Shown: positions 50,853-60,808 of the stretch, one piece after another
Numbering within the stretch: the stretch's first letter is position 1
Layout of the letters: every line of letters starts with the position of its first letter
Source: Sphingopyxis sp.
GTDB taxonomy: Bacteria; Pseudomonadota; Alphaproteobacteria; Sphingomonadales; Sphingomonadaceae
DNA: 64,000 nt
Direction of reading: 5' to 3'
NCBI GenBank assembly: GCA_013823985.1
Contig: PNNB01000070.1
Location: 25,039 to 89,038, forward strand
The notes under the pieces: model-generated
Databases searched by the model: none
What the model was told of the DNA's origin: nothing
Seen by the model: only the letters and a program-made list of their open reading frames with translations
Program-made: the position numbers and the translations under genes

Positions 50853-51629
50853 ATGGCCACAGTTGCGCCCGCAGCCCCTGCTGCGACTTCAGACGACCGC
50901 TTCTTCATGCGCATGGCTACGGTTATGGCGCTCACCATCGTCGCCGGCTTTGCGTTGCAATTCGTGATGGGGCGATCCACCTTTGCGGCACGTCCTCTCG
51001 TCCATGTCCATGGCCTAGCTTTTATGGGTTGGGTTGTACTATTTATGACGCAAGTGCGCCTAGCGACTGGCGAGTCTTTGGCGTTGCATCGGCGGTTGGG
51101 GTGGATTGCTGCGGGTTGGGCCGTTCTGCTCGTTATCATGGGCTTCGCGATTACGGTTGATGTGGCACGGCTCGGCAAAACACCGTTCTTCTTCCTCCCG
51201 CAATATTTTCTGATTGCAAACCCGCTAACGGTTTTGTGCTTTGCGCTCTTGACCACCGCAGCAATCCGTCTTCGTCATCGCTCCGACTGGCATAAGCGGC
51301 TCCACATATGTGCGACGATCGCAATCATCGGTCCGGGTCTTGGCCGAATCTTACCCATGCCCTTAATGGGCCGTTACGCTTTCGATATTGTTATAGCGGT
51401 GTCGTTGCTGTTTCCGCTCGTCGGCATGATCCGCGATCTGCGGAACGATGGACGCGTGCACCCTGCTTGGTGGCGTGGGGTCGTTGCAATTGCGATGATC
51501 GTCCCGCTTTCGCACCTAATCGCAAATTCACCGATAGGTGATTACCTCTACGCTGCTGTCACTTCTGGCCATCCCGGCGCGACCGTTGCACCATGGGAGT
51601 TTGGTCCGCCACCACCAATGCCGAACTGA
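50853..51629 (+). CDS. Multi-pass membrane protein, function unknown
   Basis: A 258-residue protein with about seven hydrophobic segments (near residues 25-45, 62-80, 92-112, 125-145, 160-175, 182-200 and 220-238). Histidines cluster at membrane edges (HVHG, HRRLGW, RSDWHKRLHI), as in heme- or metal-binding families, but I recognise no named domain. The start at 50853 has GGGAGG about 8 bases before it. Transcribed with its neighbours at gaps of 60 and 46 bases. Confidence 0.75.
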   Translation: MATVAPAAPAATSDDRFFMRMATVMALTIVAGFALQFVMGRSTFAARPLVHVHGLAFMGWVVLFMTQVRLATGESLALHRRLGWIAAGWAVLLVIMGFAITVDVARLGKTPFFFLPQYFLIANPLTVLCFALLTTAAIRLRHRSDWHKRLHICATIAIIGPGLGRILPMPLMGRYAFDIVIAVSLLFPLVGMIRDLRNDGRVHPAWWRGVVAIAMIVPLSHLIANSPIGDYLYAAVTSGHPGATVAPWEFGPPPPMPN

Positions 51630-51675
51630 GCGATACGGCATTGGTGAAAATGCCAATCGTACCTATCTAGCGGTG

Positions 51676-52365
51676 ATGAACAAATTCTCCTTTGCCAAAT
51701 GGTCCATGCGGTTAGGTGCATTGCTCATCCCGCTGATGTTTCTGCTGGGTATTTGGTGGGCGATCGACGGCTTCCGGTCGTGGCGGGACGTCCCTTCACC
51801 TGAAACAATTGCGAGTGCCAGCTTGACCGGGATACGCGAACAGAACCGCTTATCGGCTTTCGCTGCCAATTATGCGGCTGTGGTCACCAGCGAGCAGCAG
51901 CGCTTCGGCCTGTCGGCGAAGAAGACACTGATCATGCAAGGCCTTGTCAGATATGAGGTCGATCTGAGCAAATTGACCGAAGATGACGTTCGCTGGGATG
52001 CGTCGACTGCCACGTTGCGCGTTAAGATTCCGGCCATAGAGACCGCTCCCCCGCAGATCGATTTGAAATCTATACAAGAATATGGAGAGAACGGCATATT
52101 GCGCGCATTTACGAACGTTGATGATGTGCTGGACGAAGCGAACCGTGATAAGGGAGTCGCCGAACTCACCCGTCAAGCCAATGGCCCGGTTCCCATGCGT
52201 CTCGCGCGAGACGCGTTCAAAAGGGCGATCACACAAAATTTTCAGGCACCTCTGCGGGCGGCCGGTCTGGATGCGAAAGTTCAAGCCTATTTCGCAGATG
52301 AACTTGGCGGAAACATCACGACCCGCTGGGATGAATCGACGCCTCTTCGCGAAATTGTGAAATAA
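51676..52365 (+). CDS. DUF4230 protein, chromosomal copy
   Basis: A 229-residue protein with one N-terminal membrane segment (about 12-32) and a DUF4230 domain. It shows GIREQNRLSAFAANY, a YEVDLSKLTEDDVRWD segment, LRVKIPAIE and a C-terminal amphipathic part FQAPLRAAGLD. The motif order matches that of the island copy at 18354-18983, although identity is limited. The start at 51676 has GGTG upstream and gives the usual membrane-anchored N-terminus. Function unknown. Confidence 0.85.
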   Translation: MNKFSFAKWSMRLGALLIPLMFLLGIWWAIDGFRSWRDVPSPETIASASLTGIREQNRLSAFAANYAAVVTSEQQRFGLSAKKTLIMQGLVRYEVDLSKLTEDDVRWDASTATLRVKIPAIETAPPQIDLKSIQEYGENGILRAFTNVDDVLDEANRDKGVAELTRQANGPVPMRLARDAFKRAITQNFQAPLRAAGLDAKVQAYFADELGGNITTRWDESTPLREIVK

Positions 52366-52443
52366 AAACCGGTCGCAGGCGAAGACAAGCCATATTCAAT
52401 GCGCTAATGCGCTGACGAACGCTGACAATAGTGGAATTTTAAA

Positions 52444-53433
52444 ATGAACGCTCCAACCCGTGAAAGCCTGCAAGGCGTTGATCTCCTCAGCGAAATCAAC
52501 CGACTTAAAAAGGAACGCAACGCCGTCATTCTGGCGCATTATTATCAGAAACCGGAAATACAGGATCTTGCCGATTTTGTCGGGGACAGCCTTGAACTCA
52601 GCAAGCGCGCTGCTGAAACCGATGCAGATGTAATTGCCTTTTGCGGCGTGAAGTTCATGGCCGAAACAGCAAAAATCCTGAGCCCGCAAAAGACCGTTGT
52701 TTTGCCCGATATGGCGGCCGGTTGTTCTTTGGAAGATGCCTGCCCACCCGGTAAATTCAAGGCTTTCCGCGATGCGCATCCCGATCACATTGCGCTTACA
52801 TACATTAATTGTTCGGCCGAGGTGAAAGCATTGTCCGATATCATCGTGACCAGCAGCAGTGCCGAAACCATCCTCGCGCAAATACCGCCCGAGCAGAAAA
52901 TCATATTTGGACCAGACCGCCATTTGGGGGGGTATCTGTCCCGGAAGTTCAACCGTGAAATGCTGCTCTGGCCTGGTGTCTGCATTGTTCATGAGGCCTT
53001 TAGTGAGACAGAGTTGCTCAAACTAAAGGCTCAATATCCCGGAGTACCCGTGGCAGCGCATCCCGAATGTCCGCCGCACATTATCGATCACGCCGATTAT
53101 GTAGGTTCCACCAGCGGCATATTGCAATTCGCCAAGTCTTTGACAGGTGACACGCTGATTGTTGCGACCGAACCGCACATCATTCACCAGATGGAAAAGG
53201 CCGAGCCTTCGAAGAAATTTATCGGAGCTCCGGGAGCAGACGGCAACTGTGCGTGCAATATTTGCCCCTACATGGCCTTAAACACGATGGAAAAATTGTA
53301 CTTTGCGCTGCGCGATCTTCAGCCCCAGATAGAGCTGGATGAGGAGATAAGGCTTGCAGCCAAGCGCAGCCTTGATCGGATGCTCGAGATGGCGAGCGGT
53401 ACCGTCGGGAAGGGTGATTTGGGACGGGCATAG
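52444..53433 (+). CDS. nadA: Quinolinate synthase A
   Basis: A 329-residue Fe-S enzyme that condenses iminoaspartate with dihydroxyacetone phosphate to quinolinate in NAD synthesis. It has the family N-terminus EINRLKKERNAVILAHYYQKPEIQD-like, and the three cluster cysteines are in FCGVKFMAET, AHPECPPHI and CNICPYMAL. It is followed by nadC at 64 bases on the same strand. The aspartate oxidase gene nadB is not in the window. Confidence 0.97.
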   Translation: MNAPTRESLQGVDLLSEINRLKKERNAVILAHYYQKPEIQDLADFVGDSLELSKRAAETDADVIAFCGVKFMAETAKILSPQKTVVLPDMAAGCSLEDACPPGKFKAFRDAHPDHIALTYINCSAEVKALSDIIVTSSSAETILAQIPPEQKIIFGPDRHLGGYLSRKFNREMLLWPGVCIVHEAFSETELLKLKAQYPGVPVAAHPECPPHIIDHADYVGSTSGILQFAKSLTGDTLIVATEPHIIHQMEKAEPSKKFIGAPGADGNCACNICPYMALNTMEKLYFALRDLQPQIELDEEIRLAAKRSLDRMLEMASGTVGKGDLGRA

Positions 53434-53497
53434 GCAACTTCTCTGAAGACAACCCTGATCCGCTCTTTTCCTTCAGCTATTATAGAATGGCTTTGAT

Positions 53498-54346
53498 ATG
53501 AAATTCACGCTGAAAGACTTTCATCTGCGGTCCTTTGTCGCGGCGACGCTTTCCGAGGATCTGGGACCAACCGGACGTGACATTACCTCAGAGAGTGTCA
53601 TTCCGTCAGACGTCCATTTTGCAGGCGTCATGGATAGCCGGGATCCGATAGTTGTCGCCGGGCTGCCAATTGCAGCGGCCTTTTTCAAGCATTTGGATTC
53701 TGGAATGAAAATCGAGACTCTGGCGTCGGAGGGACAGCAGGTAGCGGCCGGGACTGACCTGATGTGGCTTAAAGGCCGCGCGCGCGCGATGCTGACAGCA
53801 GAACGATCGGCGCTAAACACGGTACAGCATCTTTCAGGCATTGCGACGATGACACGCAAATATGTGGATGCGATCGCAGGTACAGGCTGCACCCTGCTTG
53901 ATACCCGCAAAACGATACCAGGGCTGCGCATATTGGAAAAATATGCGACGCGTATGGGTGGCGCCACCAACCACAGAATGGGACTTTGGGATGCCGCGAT
54001 GATTAAGGATAATCATGTCGCAGTGGCTGGAAGTGTCGAGGAGGCGGTACGCCGGGCCAAAGATGCCGGTGTTGCCCGGATAATTCTTGAAGTCGATCGT
54101 ATTGCCCAGATTGAACCTGGCCTGGCTGCCGGTGCAAACCATTTGCTGCTCGACAATATGGATGTCGATGAATTGAAGGCGGCTGTCGCTCTCGTTGCCG
54201 GGCGCGTTCCGACCGAGGCATCTGGCGGAGTCACGCTGGAAACAATTCGCGCCAAGGCAGAGACGGGCGTTACCTATATTTCCGTTGGTCGCCTGACGCA
54301 AAGTGCGCCTGCTGCGGATATCGGACTGGATTTCGCACAGGCTTAA
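53498..54346 (+). CDS. nadC: Nicotinate-nucleotide pyrophosphorylase (carboxylating)
   Basis: A 282-residue enzyme that makes nicotinate mononucleotide from quinolinate and PRPP. Diagnostic parts are EDLGPTGRDIT, the RSALNTVQHLSGIAT helix, LDTRKTIPGLRILEKYA and MGLWDAAMIKDNH. The C-terminal SGGVTLETIRAKAETGVTYISVG closes the barrel. It forms an operon with nadA. Confidence 0.97.
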   Translation: MKFTLKDFHLRSFVAATLSEDLGPTGRDITSESVIPSDVHFAGVMDSRDPIVVAGLPIAAAFFKHLDSGMKIETLASEGQQVAAGTDLMWLKGRARAMLTAERSALNTVQHLSGIATMTRKYVDAIAGTGCTLLDTRKTIPGLRILEKYATRMGGATNHRMGLWDAAMIKDNHVAVAGSVEEAVRRAKDAGVARIILEVDRIAQIEPGLAAGANHLLLDNMDVDELKAAVALVAGRVPTEASGGVTLETIRAKAETGVTYISVGRLTQSAPAADIGLDFAQA

Positions 54347-54349
54347 GGG

Positions 54350-55126
54350 ATGAGCCTTCGTCTTTTCCTGATGTCGCTATCTGTGTGGTTTTCGATCGCA
54401 CCATTACATGCGCAGGCTTGGCAATGCCGTGCACCCAATTATGCACCGCGACCCGCCCTTGAACTTCCAGAGCCCGGACAGATCCGCCGTACGCCGATTC
54501 ATGGCTATACATTGGCATTAAGCTGGAGCCGCGAACAATGTCGAGGCCGGGAACGCGACCCAGCCATGCGGTACCAATGCTCCGGTCAAATCGGCGAATT
54601 TGGGTTTGTGTTGCATGGCCTGTGGCCGGAGGCCAATGGGCCGCGCTATCCTCAATATTGTAGGTCTGTAGGCGTCTTGTCGCGCGAAATGGTGAAGCGC
54701 AATATGTGCATGACCCCGACTCCCCAACTGCAACAACATGAATGGGCTAAGCACGGAACATGTACGGCAAAAACGCCTGAAGCCTATTTCGGTGCTGCAA
54801 AGCTATTGTTCGATGCGGTACAGTTTCCCGACATGGCCAGGCTTTCGCGTCAGTCCGAGCGTGGAACACCATTGACCGTTGCACACATTGCAGAGGCTTT
54901 TGCCGAGTTAAATGAGGGGCTTCCTTCCGAAGCGATAAAAGTCAAAATCAACGATAAAGGTTGGTTGGAAGAGGTGCGCATTTGTTTGGCAAAGAACTTT
55001 AAGCCCCGCAAATGCCCAAGATTTACGCAAGGTGCGGTGAACAACGCGACGGTGAAGGTCTGGCGCGGCACAAACACAGCATCGAAACGTACGAATGCGA
55101 CACCTACGATCAGGGTCAACAACTAA
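54350..55126 (+). CDS. Ribonuclease T2, exported
   Basis: A 258-residue secreted endoribonuclease. The N-terminal signal peptide ends near HAQA (about residue 24). The two catalytic regions are FVLHGLWPEANG (CAS I, His) and EWAKHGTCT (CAS II, His and Glu/Lys). It has eight or so cysteines, as expected for a disulfide-bonded periplasmic enzyme. It starts 3 bases after nadC, so it is co-transcribed with the NAD genes, and is convergent with the DUF4112 gene. Confidence 0.93.
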   Translation: MSLRLFLMSLSVWFSIAPLHAQAWQCRAPNYAPRPALELPEPGQIRRTPIHGYTLALSWSREQCRGRERDPAMRYQCSGQIGEFGFVLHGLWPEANGPRYPQYCRSVGVLSREMVKRNMCMTPTPQLQQHEWAKHGTCTAKTPEAYFGAAKLLFDAVQFPDMARLSRQSERGTPLTVAHIAEAFAELNEGLPSEAIKVKINDKGWLEEVRICLAKNFKPRKCPRFTQGAVNNATVKVWRGTNTASKRTNATPTIRVNN

Positions 55127-55139
55127 ATGCTGGGTTGAA

Positions 55140-55562
55140 CTAACCCTCGATAATCCGCGTTCCCGGATGATGTTTGTCGAGATGCTTTTTGATAATCCGA
55201 AGGTTCTTGCTGTTAGACCGCCAAACAAAGTCGAACACATCACCCACCAGAGGGACGGCACCAATTGCAGTATCGACGCCAACATTGGCCGCCATCCGTA
55301 TGAGCTGCCATTTGGACATTCCCAGATTACGCGCTTCCCATACAATATAAGCCCCCATCGCTGCAGTGACGACGTCACCAAGCACGGGCACCAGCCCTAC
55401 TACTGTGTCGAGTCCAAAGGGTATCTTTGTTCCGGGGATATGAAAGGACCTTTCGAGCACTTTCTCCATCGCCTCAACACGCGCGCGCACAGAATGGGGA
55501 TCGCTGCCCATGCCGGGTAAATCTTTAGCTAATTGACTAAACTGTTCTTGTGAAAGTGGCAT
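55140..55562 (-). CDS. DUF4112 protein
   Basis: A 140-residue protein with two hydrophobic segments. The DUF4112 signature FGLDTVVGLVPVLGDVVTA (residues 50-68) and the second repeat NVGVDTAIGAVPLVGDVFDF (about 94-113) are both present. AGGAG precedes the ATG at 55562. Its start lies 19 bases after the upstream lipoprotein stop codon. Function unknown. Confidence 0.88.
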   Translation of the reverse strand: MPLSQEQFSQLAKDLPGMGSDPHSVRARVEAMEKVLERSFHIPGTKIPFGLDTVVGLVPVLGDVVTAAMGAYIVWEARNLGMSKWQLIRMAANVGVDTAIGAVPLVGDVFDFVWRSNSKNLRIIKKHLDKHHPGTRIIEG

Positions 55563-55581
55563 CTGGTGCGCTCCTTTCCTG

Positions 55582-57030
55582 TTATGTTGTGTCGCGTCCC
55601 AGATATTGCAACAGGTGCCAACCGCGCCCGTTCGACACATGCCCTAATAAACCTGGCCTAGCGACCGACCAGCGCAAGGGATTTGCGATGGGGATGAAGT
55701 TGCGCATATCTTGCAATTCGGCTTCTGCTTGCGCAAGCAACTGCGCCCGCGCCTCAATCGTGCTCGCCATTCGGGCTTCGTAAACCAGCCTGTCGGCATC
55801 CTGGCTGCAGATAACACTAACCGTGCAAGACAATTGGTCCATGTACCAAGCCGGACTGGACTGATCGGCAGTGCGGTCGATCAAGCGGAGGTCATGCGGT
55901 CGATCGATTGTGACGCGTTCGACCTCAAGTCCGATTGATGCCATATCAGCCCGAAGGCGAGCAAAGAATATGCGCCCGCCGTAACCGCGTGGCAAAGCGA
56001 CCCGCAAAGGACGCACCTGGCCATTGCTGGTTTCCCATCCTTCAATTGTTTTTTTGGCCATAGCCTTCCGTGTGTCGATTTGACCTGCTGCCCAATCAGG
56101 CCGAGGAACGGATTGCCGGTTAGGAAGACTCTCCGGGACGAGCGTCAACGCCTCGCGCCAGGCCATGATATCAAACGCGGTTAAAAGTTTGGGGCGGTCA
56201 ATCGCCATGGCAATGGCATTGCGATTTTCACGGGACGAAAGGAACGGGCCGCCTTCAACAAATAACAGCCCAAAAAGGCCCGGCACCGGATCGAAATGAA
56301 TTTCGCCGGCATTAACGCGCGCAGCCTCCAGCAACGGGAAATCTTCGAATCGCCCACCTTCGACGAGGTCGCTTTGCCCTTCAAGATAGCGGGCCAATGC
56401 CAAAGAAGCGGGGCTGCTCCGGATGGTAACGGTCTCCGGCTCGAGCACGGTTTTACCCTCTTCATCAAGACTGCGAAGGCGCAACTGCATCGCATCACCG
56501 CGCTTTTCTGCTTGCATCGGTCCAGACCCGAAGCCTTTGCGTGCTAGCCCGAATTCAGGCTGGGCCAGCATTTCCAGAAGATAGGGCATTGGCGCCTTTA
56601 GCCGTACCTCGACAACTTTGCCGGTCATTGGAACGACGCGGTCGATGACAGCCAGTTCCGAATTGAAACGACCTTTACGTAACTCCCTGATGCGGCTCGT
56701 TAACAGACCGGCGACCTCACCCGACGTCACTTCACGTCCATCGTTCCAGCGCGTCTTGTTCAAGCGAAAGATGTAACTCAAACCGTCATCGGTAACGATC
56801 CATCTGTTGGCAAGACCGGGTGCTACGCGGCCTTTACTGTCAAAGGTTACAAGGCCTTGCGCGGTTGCCCCTCTCAGATAAGCAGATGCTAACGGTAGCG
56901 GTATGGCCGCAATGCTAAATGGGCGAGGTCGGCTCTCGATGATATCAACGCGAACGCGGCTGTTATCTACTCCTTCGGCACACCCTGCCAAAAGCATGAT
57001 AATTGCGGCGAAACACAGGAAACGGGTCAT
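55582..57030 (-). CDS. Family-5 solute-binding lipoprotein (peptide/nickel type)
   Basis: A 482-residue lipoprotein; the lipobox LLAGCAE is at residues 13-19. The SBP_bac_5 fold is shown by LVTFDSKGRVAPGLANRW, YIFRLNKTRWNDGREVTSGEV and the C-terminal WYMDQLSC region. No ABC permease or ATPase gene accompanies it, so it may be an orphan receptor or serve a remote transporter. The start at 57030 gives the lipobox; 13 further upstream codons are open. It lies 42 bases after the protease gene. Confidence 0.85.
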   Translation of the reverse strand: MTRFLCFAAIIMLLAGCAEGVDNSRVRVDIIESRPRPFSIAAIPLPLASAYLRGATAQGLVTFDSKGRVAPGLANRWIVTDDGLSYIFRLNKTRWNDGREVTSGEVAGLLTSRIRELRKGRFNSELAVIDRVVPMTGKVVEVRLKAPMPYLLEMLAQPEFGLARKGFGSGPMQAEKRGDAMQLRLRSLDEEGKTVLEPETVTIRSSPASLALARYLEGQSDLVEGGRFEDFPLLEAARVNAGEIHFDPVPGLFGLLFVEGGPFLSSRENRNAIAMAIDRPKLLTAFDIMAWREALTLVPESLPNRQSVPRPDWAAGQIDTRKAMAKKTIEGWETSNGQVRPLRVALPRGYGGRIFFARLRADMASIGLEVERVTIDRPHDLRLIDRTADQSSPAWYMDQLSCTVSVICSQDADRLVYEARMASTIEARAQLLAQAEAELQDMRNFIPIANPLRWSVARPGLLGHVSNGRGWHLLQYLGRDTT

Positions 57031-57072
57031 TGCGCCACAATAGACACAATGGCTTACGGCACAATCCATCTG

Positions 57073-58611
57073 TCACTTATCCGAACAGGCAAAAACCAGA
57101 ATCTCGTTCGGCGAAGATGGCAGCACCTCGCGTACGGCTTTATTCATATTGTCGATCTTGCCCGCCGTGTCGGCGTCAGCGCTACATTGCGTAACTTCAT
57201 ATCTTTGCCGAGCGGTCCGCGCCTTTTCCATGGCGTCTAGACCCAAAAGATATCTTTCTATTCGATACAGTTCATTCTGAGGTTCGTAGCTGACGACGGA
57301 AACCTGAGCATCACTGTTTGGCACGAAACTTCGCGACCAGGTGCCTGCGTTCTCGATATATTGGGTGCGACCATTAACACAGCCATTTTTAGACCATGTA
57401 AATGTCACGTCGGCAGTATCCGATACGGTAATGCGGCTGCGCTCGGGCTGTAAAACGCACCGGCGTTTCCCTGTATCTAACGACGCGGGAGTGCTGTTGG
57501 GAGTAGTGTCGCGTTTGAGATTCTCGGTCATCACTGCCCGCACGCGTTCGTCGACTTCGTCAAAAGAGGGGCGGGCAAAGAAAGCAATTATCGCGCAAGC
57601 AAATGCTATACCGCCAACGCCGGCTGCAATTTTGAAACGGTCGTGTTGTGCACGCTCTGCGAATTGCCATGCCGCCCCGCCGGCGACCGCACTGAGAACG
57701 AGCAGAAAGGTAGCGAGGGCCAAGTGGTTTTCGCGCTCACCGATCACGGCATGTTCGGCGTCGCTACGAACCTTGCCTTCTCGGCTGCGTTTTAATTCCT
57801 CTGCAATTCGGGCTTCGGTTTCGACTTTCGCCCTGATCGCTGCTTCGCGTTCGGCTTCGGCGCGGGTTAACTCGGCTACAGAACGACACTCATTGGTAAC
57901 AGCAGTCAGATTGATGCCGTTGCCTTGAAGAAAGGTAATTACTTCACGCACCGAAATGGCGAAGTAAAATTCAGCTCCCCCACCGTCGGCGACAGACCCG
58001 AAACTGTTTATGCCGATTATCCGTCCGCAGGAATCTGCCAATGGGCCGCCGCTGCTTCCCGGTGCTATCGGCGCCGTGTGCAGAAGGGATTCAACCGACT
58101 TAGAACTACGTCCCGACGAAATGGTGCCGCGTGTTTTGACAGGAGGCAAAGGGCGCAAGACGTCTGCTTCGCTCTGTTCCAAAGCGATATCAACATTGGC
58201 AGGGTAACCGATTGCGAAAACATCGGCACCGTCGCCAACTATTCCAGAAAAAAAACTGGCGGGAATCAGGCGGCCGTTGCCTGCCAGCTGCAACAAGGCA
58301 AGATCCTTTCCGGGCGACGACGCGATTAAGCGGGCGCTGTAGGTCGCGCTACCTTCTGATGGAATCACCGTAAACGTAACGCTCTCGTCTGAACGGGCGG
58401 GTTCAGCGACATGCGCATTGGTTATGATCTTGTCGGAAGCGACCGCCACGCCTGAGCCATATCCGATCAGAGTGCGTTGCCCGTCAGCGGAGCTGAATAC
58501 GGCAATCCGCACGACGCTTCGCGTGGCCGCGGCTATGTCACTTGCGTCACCGCGCGATTGTGAAATGGCGAACGGAGAGAGGAGGAGCAAAAGCGCAAGA
58601 AAATATCGCAT
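57073..58611 (-). CDS. Membrane-anchored trypsin-like (S1C) serine protease with coiled coil
   Basis: A protein of about 512 residues with a signal peptide (residues 1-20). A trypsin-fold domain follows with catalytic His (ITNAHVA), Asp (KDLALLQL) and Ser (APGSSGGPLADSCG). Residues 245-290 form a charged coiled coil (AEREAAIRAKVETEARIAEE). Two transmembrane segments lie near 300-320 and 330-350. The last 150 residues contain several cysteines and no known domain. It has no PDZ domain, so it is not a standard DegP. Starts at 58626 and 58641 (TTG) are also possible. It lies between the PBP and the solute-binding lipoprotein genes. Confidence 0.85.
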   Translation of the reverse strand: MRYFLALLLLLSPFAISQSRGDASDIAAATRSVVRIAVFSSADGQRTLIGYGSGVAVASDKIITNAHVAEPARSDESVTFTVIPSEGSATYSARLIASSPGKDLALLQLAGNGRLIPASFFSGIVGDGADVFAIGYPANVDIALEQSEADVLRPLPPVKTRGTISSGRSSKSVESLLHTAPIAPGSSGGPLADSCGRIIGINSFGSVADGGGAEFYFAISVREVITFLQGNGINLTAVTNECRSVAELTRAEAEREAAIRAKVETEARIAEELKRSREGKVRSDAEHAVIGERENHLALATFLLVLSAVAGGAAWQFAERAQHDRFKIAAGVGGIAFACAIIAFFARPSFDEVDERVRAVMTENLKRDTTPNSTPASLDTGKRRCVLQPERSRITVSDTADVTFTWSKNGCVNGRTQYIENAGTWSRSFVPNSDAQVSVVSYEPQNELYRIERYLLGLDAMEKARTARQRYEVTQCSADADTAGKIDNMNKAVREVLPSSPNEILVFACSDK

Positions 58612-58652
58612 GCGCCAGTCGACCATAAAAGCGCGGGCCAATCAACCTGCCA

Positions 58653-60755
58653 TCAGCGACGGGGTTCATTTTCCTTCGGCGTCGGCTGCACCTCAACACC
58701 TTCGCGGCCTAAGCGAATATCCAGAGGCACACCGCCTACTTCGGTGTTGACCGTCACCCCGTCCTGCTCGTTGATACGCACATCGGTGTTACGGATACCT
58801 TCTGGTAGCTCCGGAAGTTCGGGCAAGTCGAGAGGTTCAATCGGACCTTCGGGATCCGGCTTTGTTACACGTTTCGGAGCCGCCTTTGGCGCTGCACCCT
58901 TAATCGCTTGGCTCATGAAATCACGCCAGATTCGTGCCGGCAATCCGCCTCCGTTGATGCCGCGCAAGGGGCTGTTATCGTCATTCCCGATCCATACGCC
59001 CACCACCAGATCGCCTGCAAAGCCGACAAATAGGGCGTCGCGATTATCTTGGCTGGTTCCGGTTTTTCCGAAGGCCGGTATGGAAAGGCGCGCTGCACGT
59101 CCGGTTCCGTCGGTTACGGTCGCCCCCAGTAGATCAAGCAACATCTGATGCGTACGCCCACTAAAGCTGCGCGGGCCGGAAAAAAGCCATTCGATCCAGC
59201 CTTGCTCTTCCTGCTTGAACGCGTGCGGTTCGACGGGCCACGCATTTCCAGCGACTCCGGCATAGGCCGATGTCAATTCGAGCAGTGTGATGCCGGAACT
59301 GCCGAGTGCAAGGCTTGGATCTAGATTAAGTTTGCTGGTTACACCCAGATCGTCCGCCGCTTTGGCGACTGCTTCGCCGCCAACCTGTTGGTACAAGCGC
59401 ACAGAGGCGACATTGCTCGACCGTGCAAAGGCTTCCTTCAGACTGATGTCGCCGCGATAATTGTCGCCTGAATTTTTGGGTCGGTACAGGCCTTCGTTGA
59501 TCGGCGTATCCGCGATTAACGAATTTGGCGTCATTCCCGACCGTAATGCGGCGAGGTATACGAACAGTTTGAATGTTGATCCCGGTTGTCGCTTCGCTTG
59601 GGTTACCCGATTGAATGGAGAATCTTTGTAGCTCCGGCCGCCCACCATCGCGACAACTTCGCCATTGGGCCGCATTGCCACAAGCGCGACCTGCGCTTTG
59701 CCAAGGCCTGCATTTCCCGTCACGCGTCGCGCGATATTCTGCAGGCGGGCGTCCAGTGTTGTGGTAATCCGGACGTCGGCGTAACCGCTTTCCGTCAAAA
59801 GGCGAGCCTGTGGAATGGCCCAGTCCGCAAAATAGGTGCCTGTGGGCAGGCTGTCACGCACACGCACGTCAAGCCGCGCCACGGGGGTGGAATCGGCCTT
59901 CGCCTGGGTTATCGCGCCATTAGCGACCATAGCGCGCAACACCAGTTTAGCCCGTTTTGCAGCGCGTTCCGGGTTTTTGGTAGGCGCCAACCGCGATGGC
60001 GCTTGAACCAAGCCGGCCAGCATTGATGCTTGCGACAGGGTCAGCCGTTCGGGTTGGCGGTAAAAATAGTGCAGCGAAGCCGCACGCAGGCCGTAAACAT
60101 TGTCCCCAAAGTAGACGTTGGACAGATAACGCTCCAATATCTCGTCTTTGGTTAAACGTCCCTCGAGCCAGAAGGCAATCAGCATCTCGCGGGCTTTTCG
60201 CGTGAGGCTGCGCTCCGGCGTCAAAAAGGTGAATTTGGCAAGCTGCTGTGTGATGGTGCTGCCGCCTTGGGTAATGCCGCTGCCGAATGCGTTTGACCAC
60301 GCTGCCCGTGCCAATCCGCGTGGGTCGATACCCCAATGCGAATAGAAACGGCGGTCTTCGATGGATAAAAAGGCTTGCACAACATGCGGCGGTAACGTGC
60401 TGACATCGACAGGCTTGTCTACAATCGCACCGTTTCGGGCAATGGGTGTACCGTCCGATGCGAGCAAGGTAATACGCGGTGGAGCAATGGGCTGGAGCGA
60501 CTTTGAAAGCGGTGCAGTTACGGCCAGCCACAAGATGAGAAGCATGAACAGGAAAAGAAATCCGGCAAAAATGCGCGAAAACCACCACCATCGTGTTTTG
60601 CCCAAAAACTGCTTTTTCGGCAGAGCTGGTGCAGCTTCGCCATCCCATGGTTTGGGGTTTTCCGGAAACAATCCCGCATAAGCTTGGTCGAATGCCGCAA
60701 GACGACTGTCGATGTCGGGTGCCGCAGGGGGTGGATTGTCGCGTTTGAAGAACAT
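58653..60755 (-). CDS. Bifunctional penicillin-binding protein, class A (PBP1-type)
   Basis: A 700-residue peptidoglycan synthase. A cytoplasmic tail (1-55) precedes one membrane helix (about 60-82). The GT51 glycosyltransferase domain has the catalytic Glu in SIEDRRFYSHWGIDP and then TQGGSTITQQLAK and KAREMLIAFWLE. The transpeptidase domain has SxxK in GSTFKLF, SSN in RSSNVASV and KTG in FGKTGTSQDNRDALFVG. A proline-rich tail ends the protein. The gene starts 54 bases downstream of priA on the same strand. Confidence 0.95.
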   Translation of the reverse strand: MFFKRDNPPPAAPDIDSRLAAFDQAYAGLFPENPKPWDGEAAPALPKKQFLGKTRWWWFSRIFAGFLFLFMLLILWLAVTAPLSKSLQPIAPPRITLLASDGTPIARNGAIVDKPVDVSTLPPHVVQAFLSIEDRRFYSHWGIDPRGLARAAWSNAFGSGITQGGSTITQQLAKFTFLTPERSLTRKAREMLIAFWLEGRLTKDEILERYLSNVYFGDNVYGLRAASLHYFYRQPERLTLSQASMLAGLVQAPSRLAPTKNPERAAKRAKLVLRAMVANGAITQAKADSTPVARLDVRVRDSLPTGTYFADWAIPQARLLTESGYADVRITTTLDARLQNIARRVTGNAGLGKAQVALVAMRPNGEVVAMVGGRSYKDSPFNRVTQAKRQPGSTFKLFVYLAALRSGMTPNSLIADTPINEGLYRPKNSGDNYRGDISLKEAFARSSNVASVRLYQQVGGEAVAKAADDLGVTSKLNLDPSLALGSSGITLLELTSAYAGVAGNAWPVEPHAFKQEEQGWIEWLFSGPRSFSGRTHQMLLDLLGATVTDGTGRAARLSIPAFGKTGTSQDNRDALFVGFAGDLVVGVWIGNDDNSPLRGINGGGLPARIWRDFMSQAIKGAAPKAAPKRVTKPDPEGPIEPLDLPELPELPEGIRNTDVRINEQDGVTVNTEVGGVPLDIRLGREGVEVQPTPKENEPRR

Positions 60756-60808
60756 CGATTGGCTGTATTATCTATATAAGACGCTAAAGGCGAGTAGAAA
60801 AAACGGCA

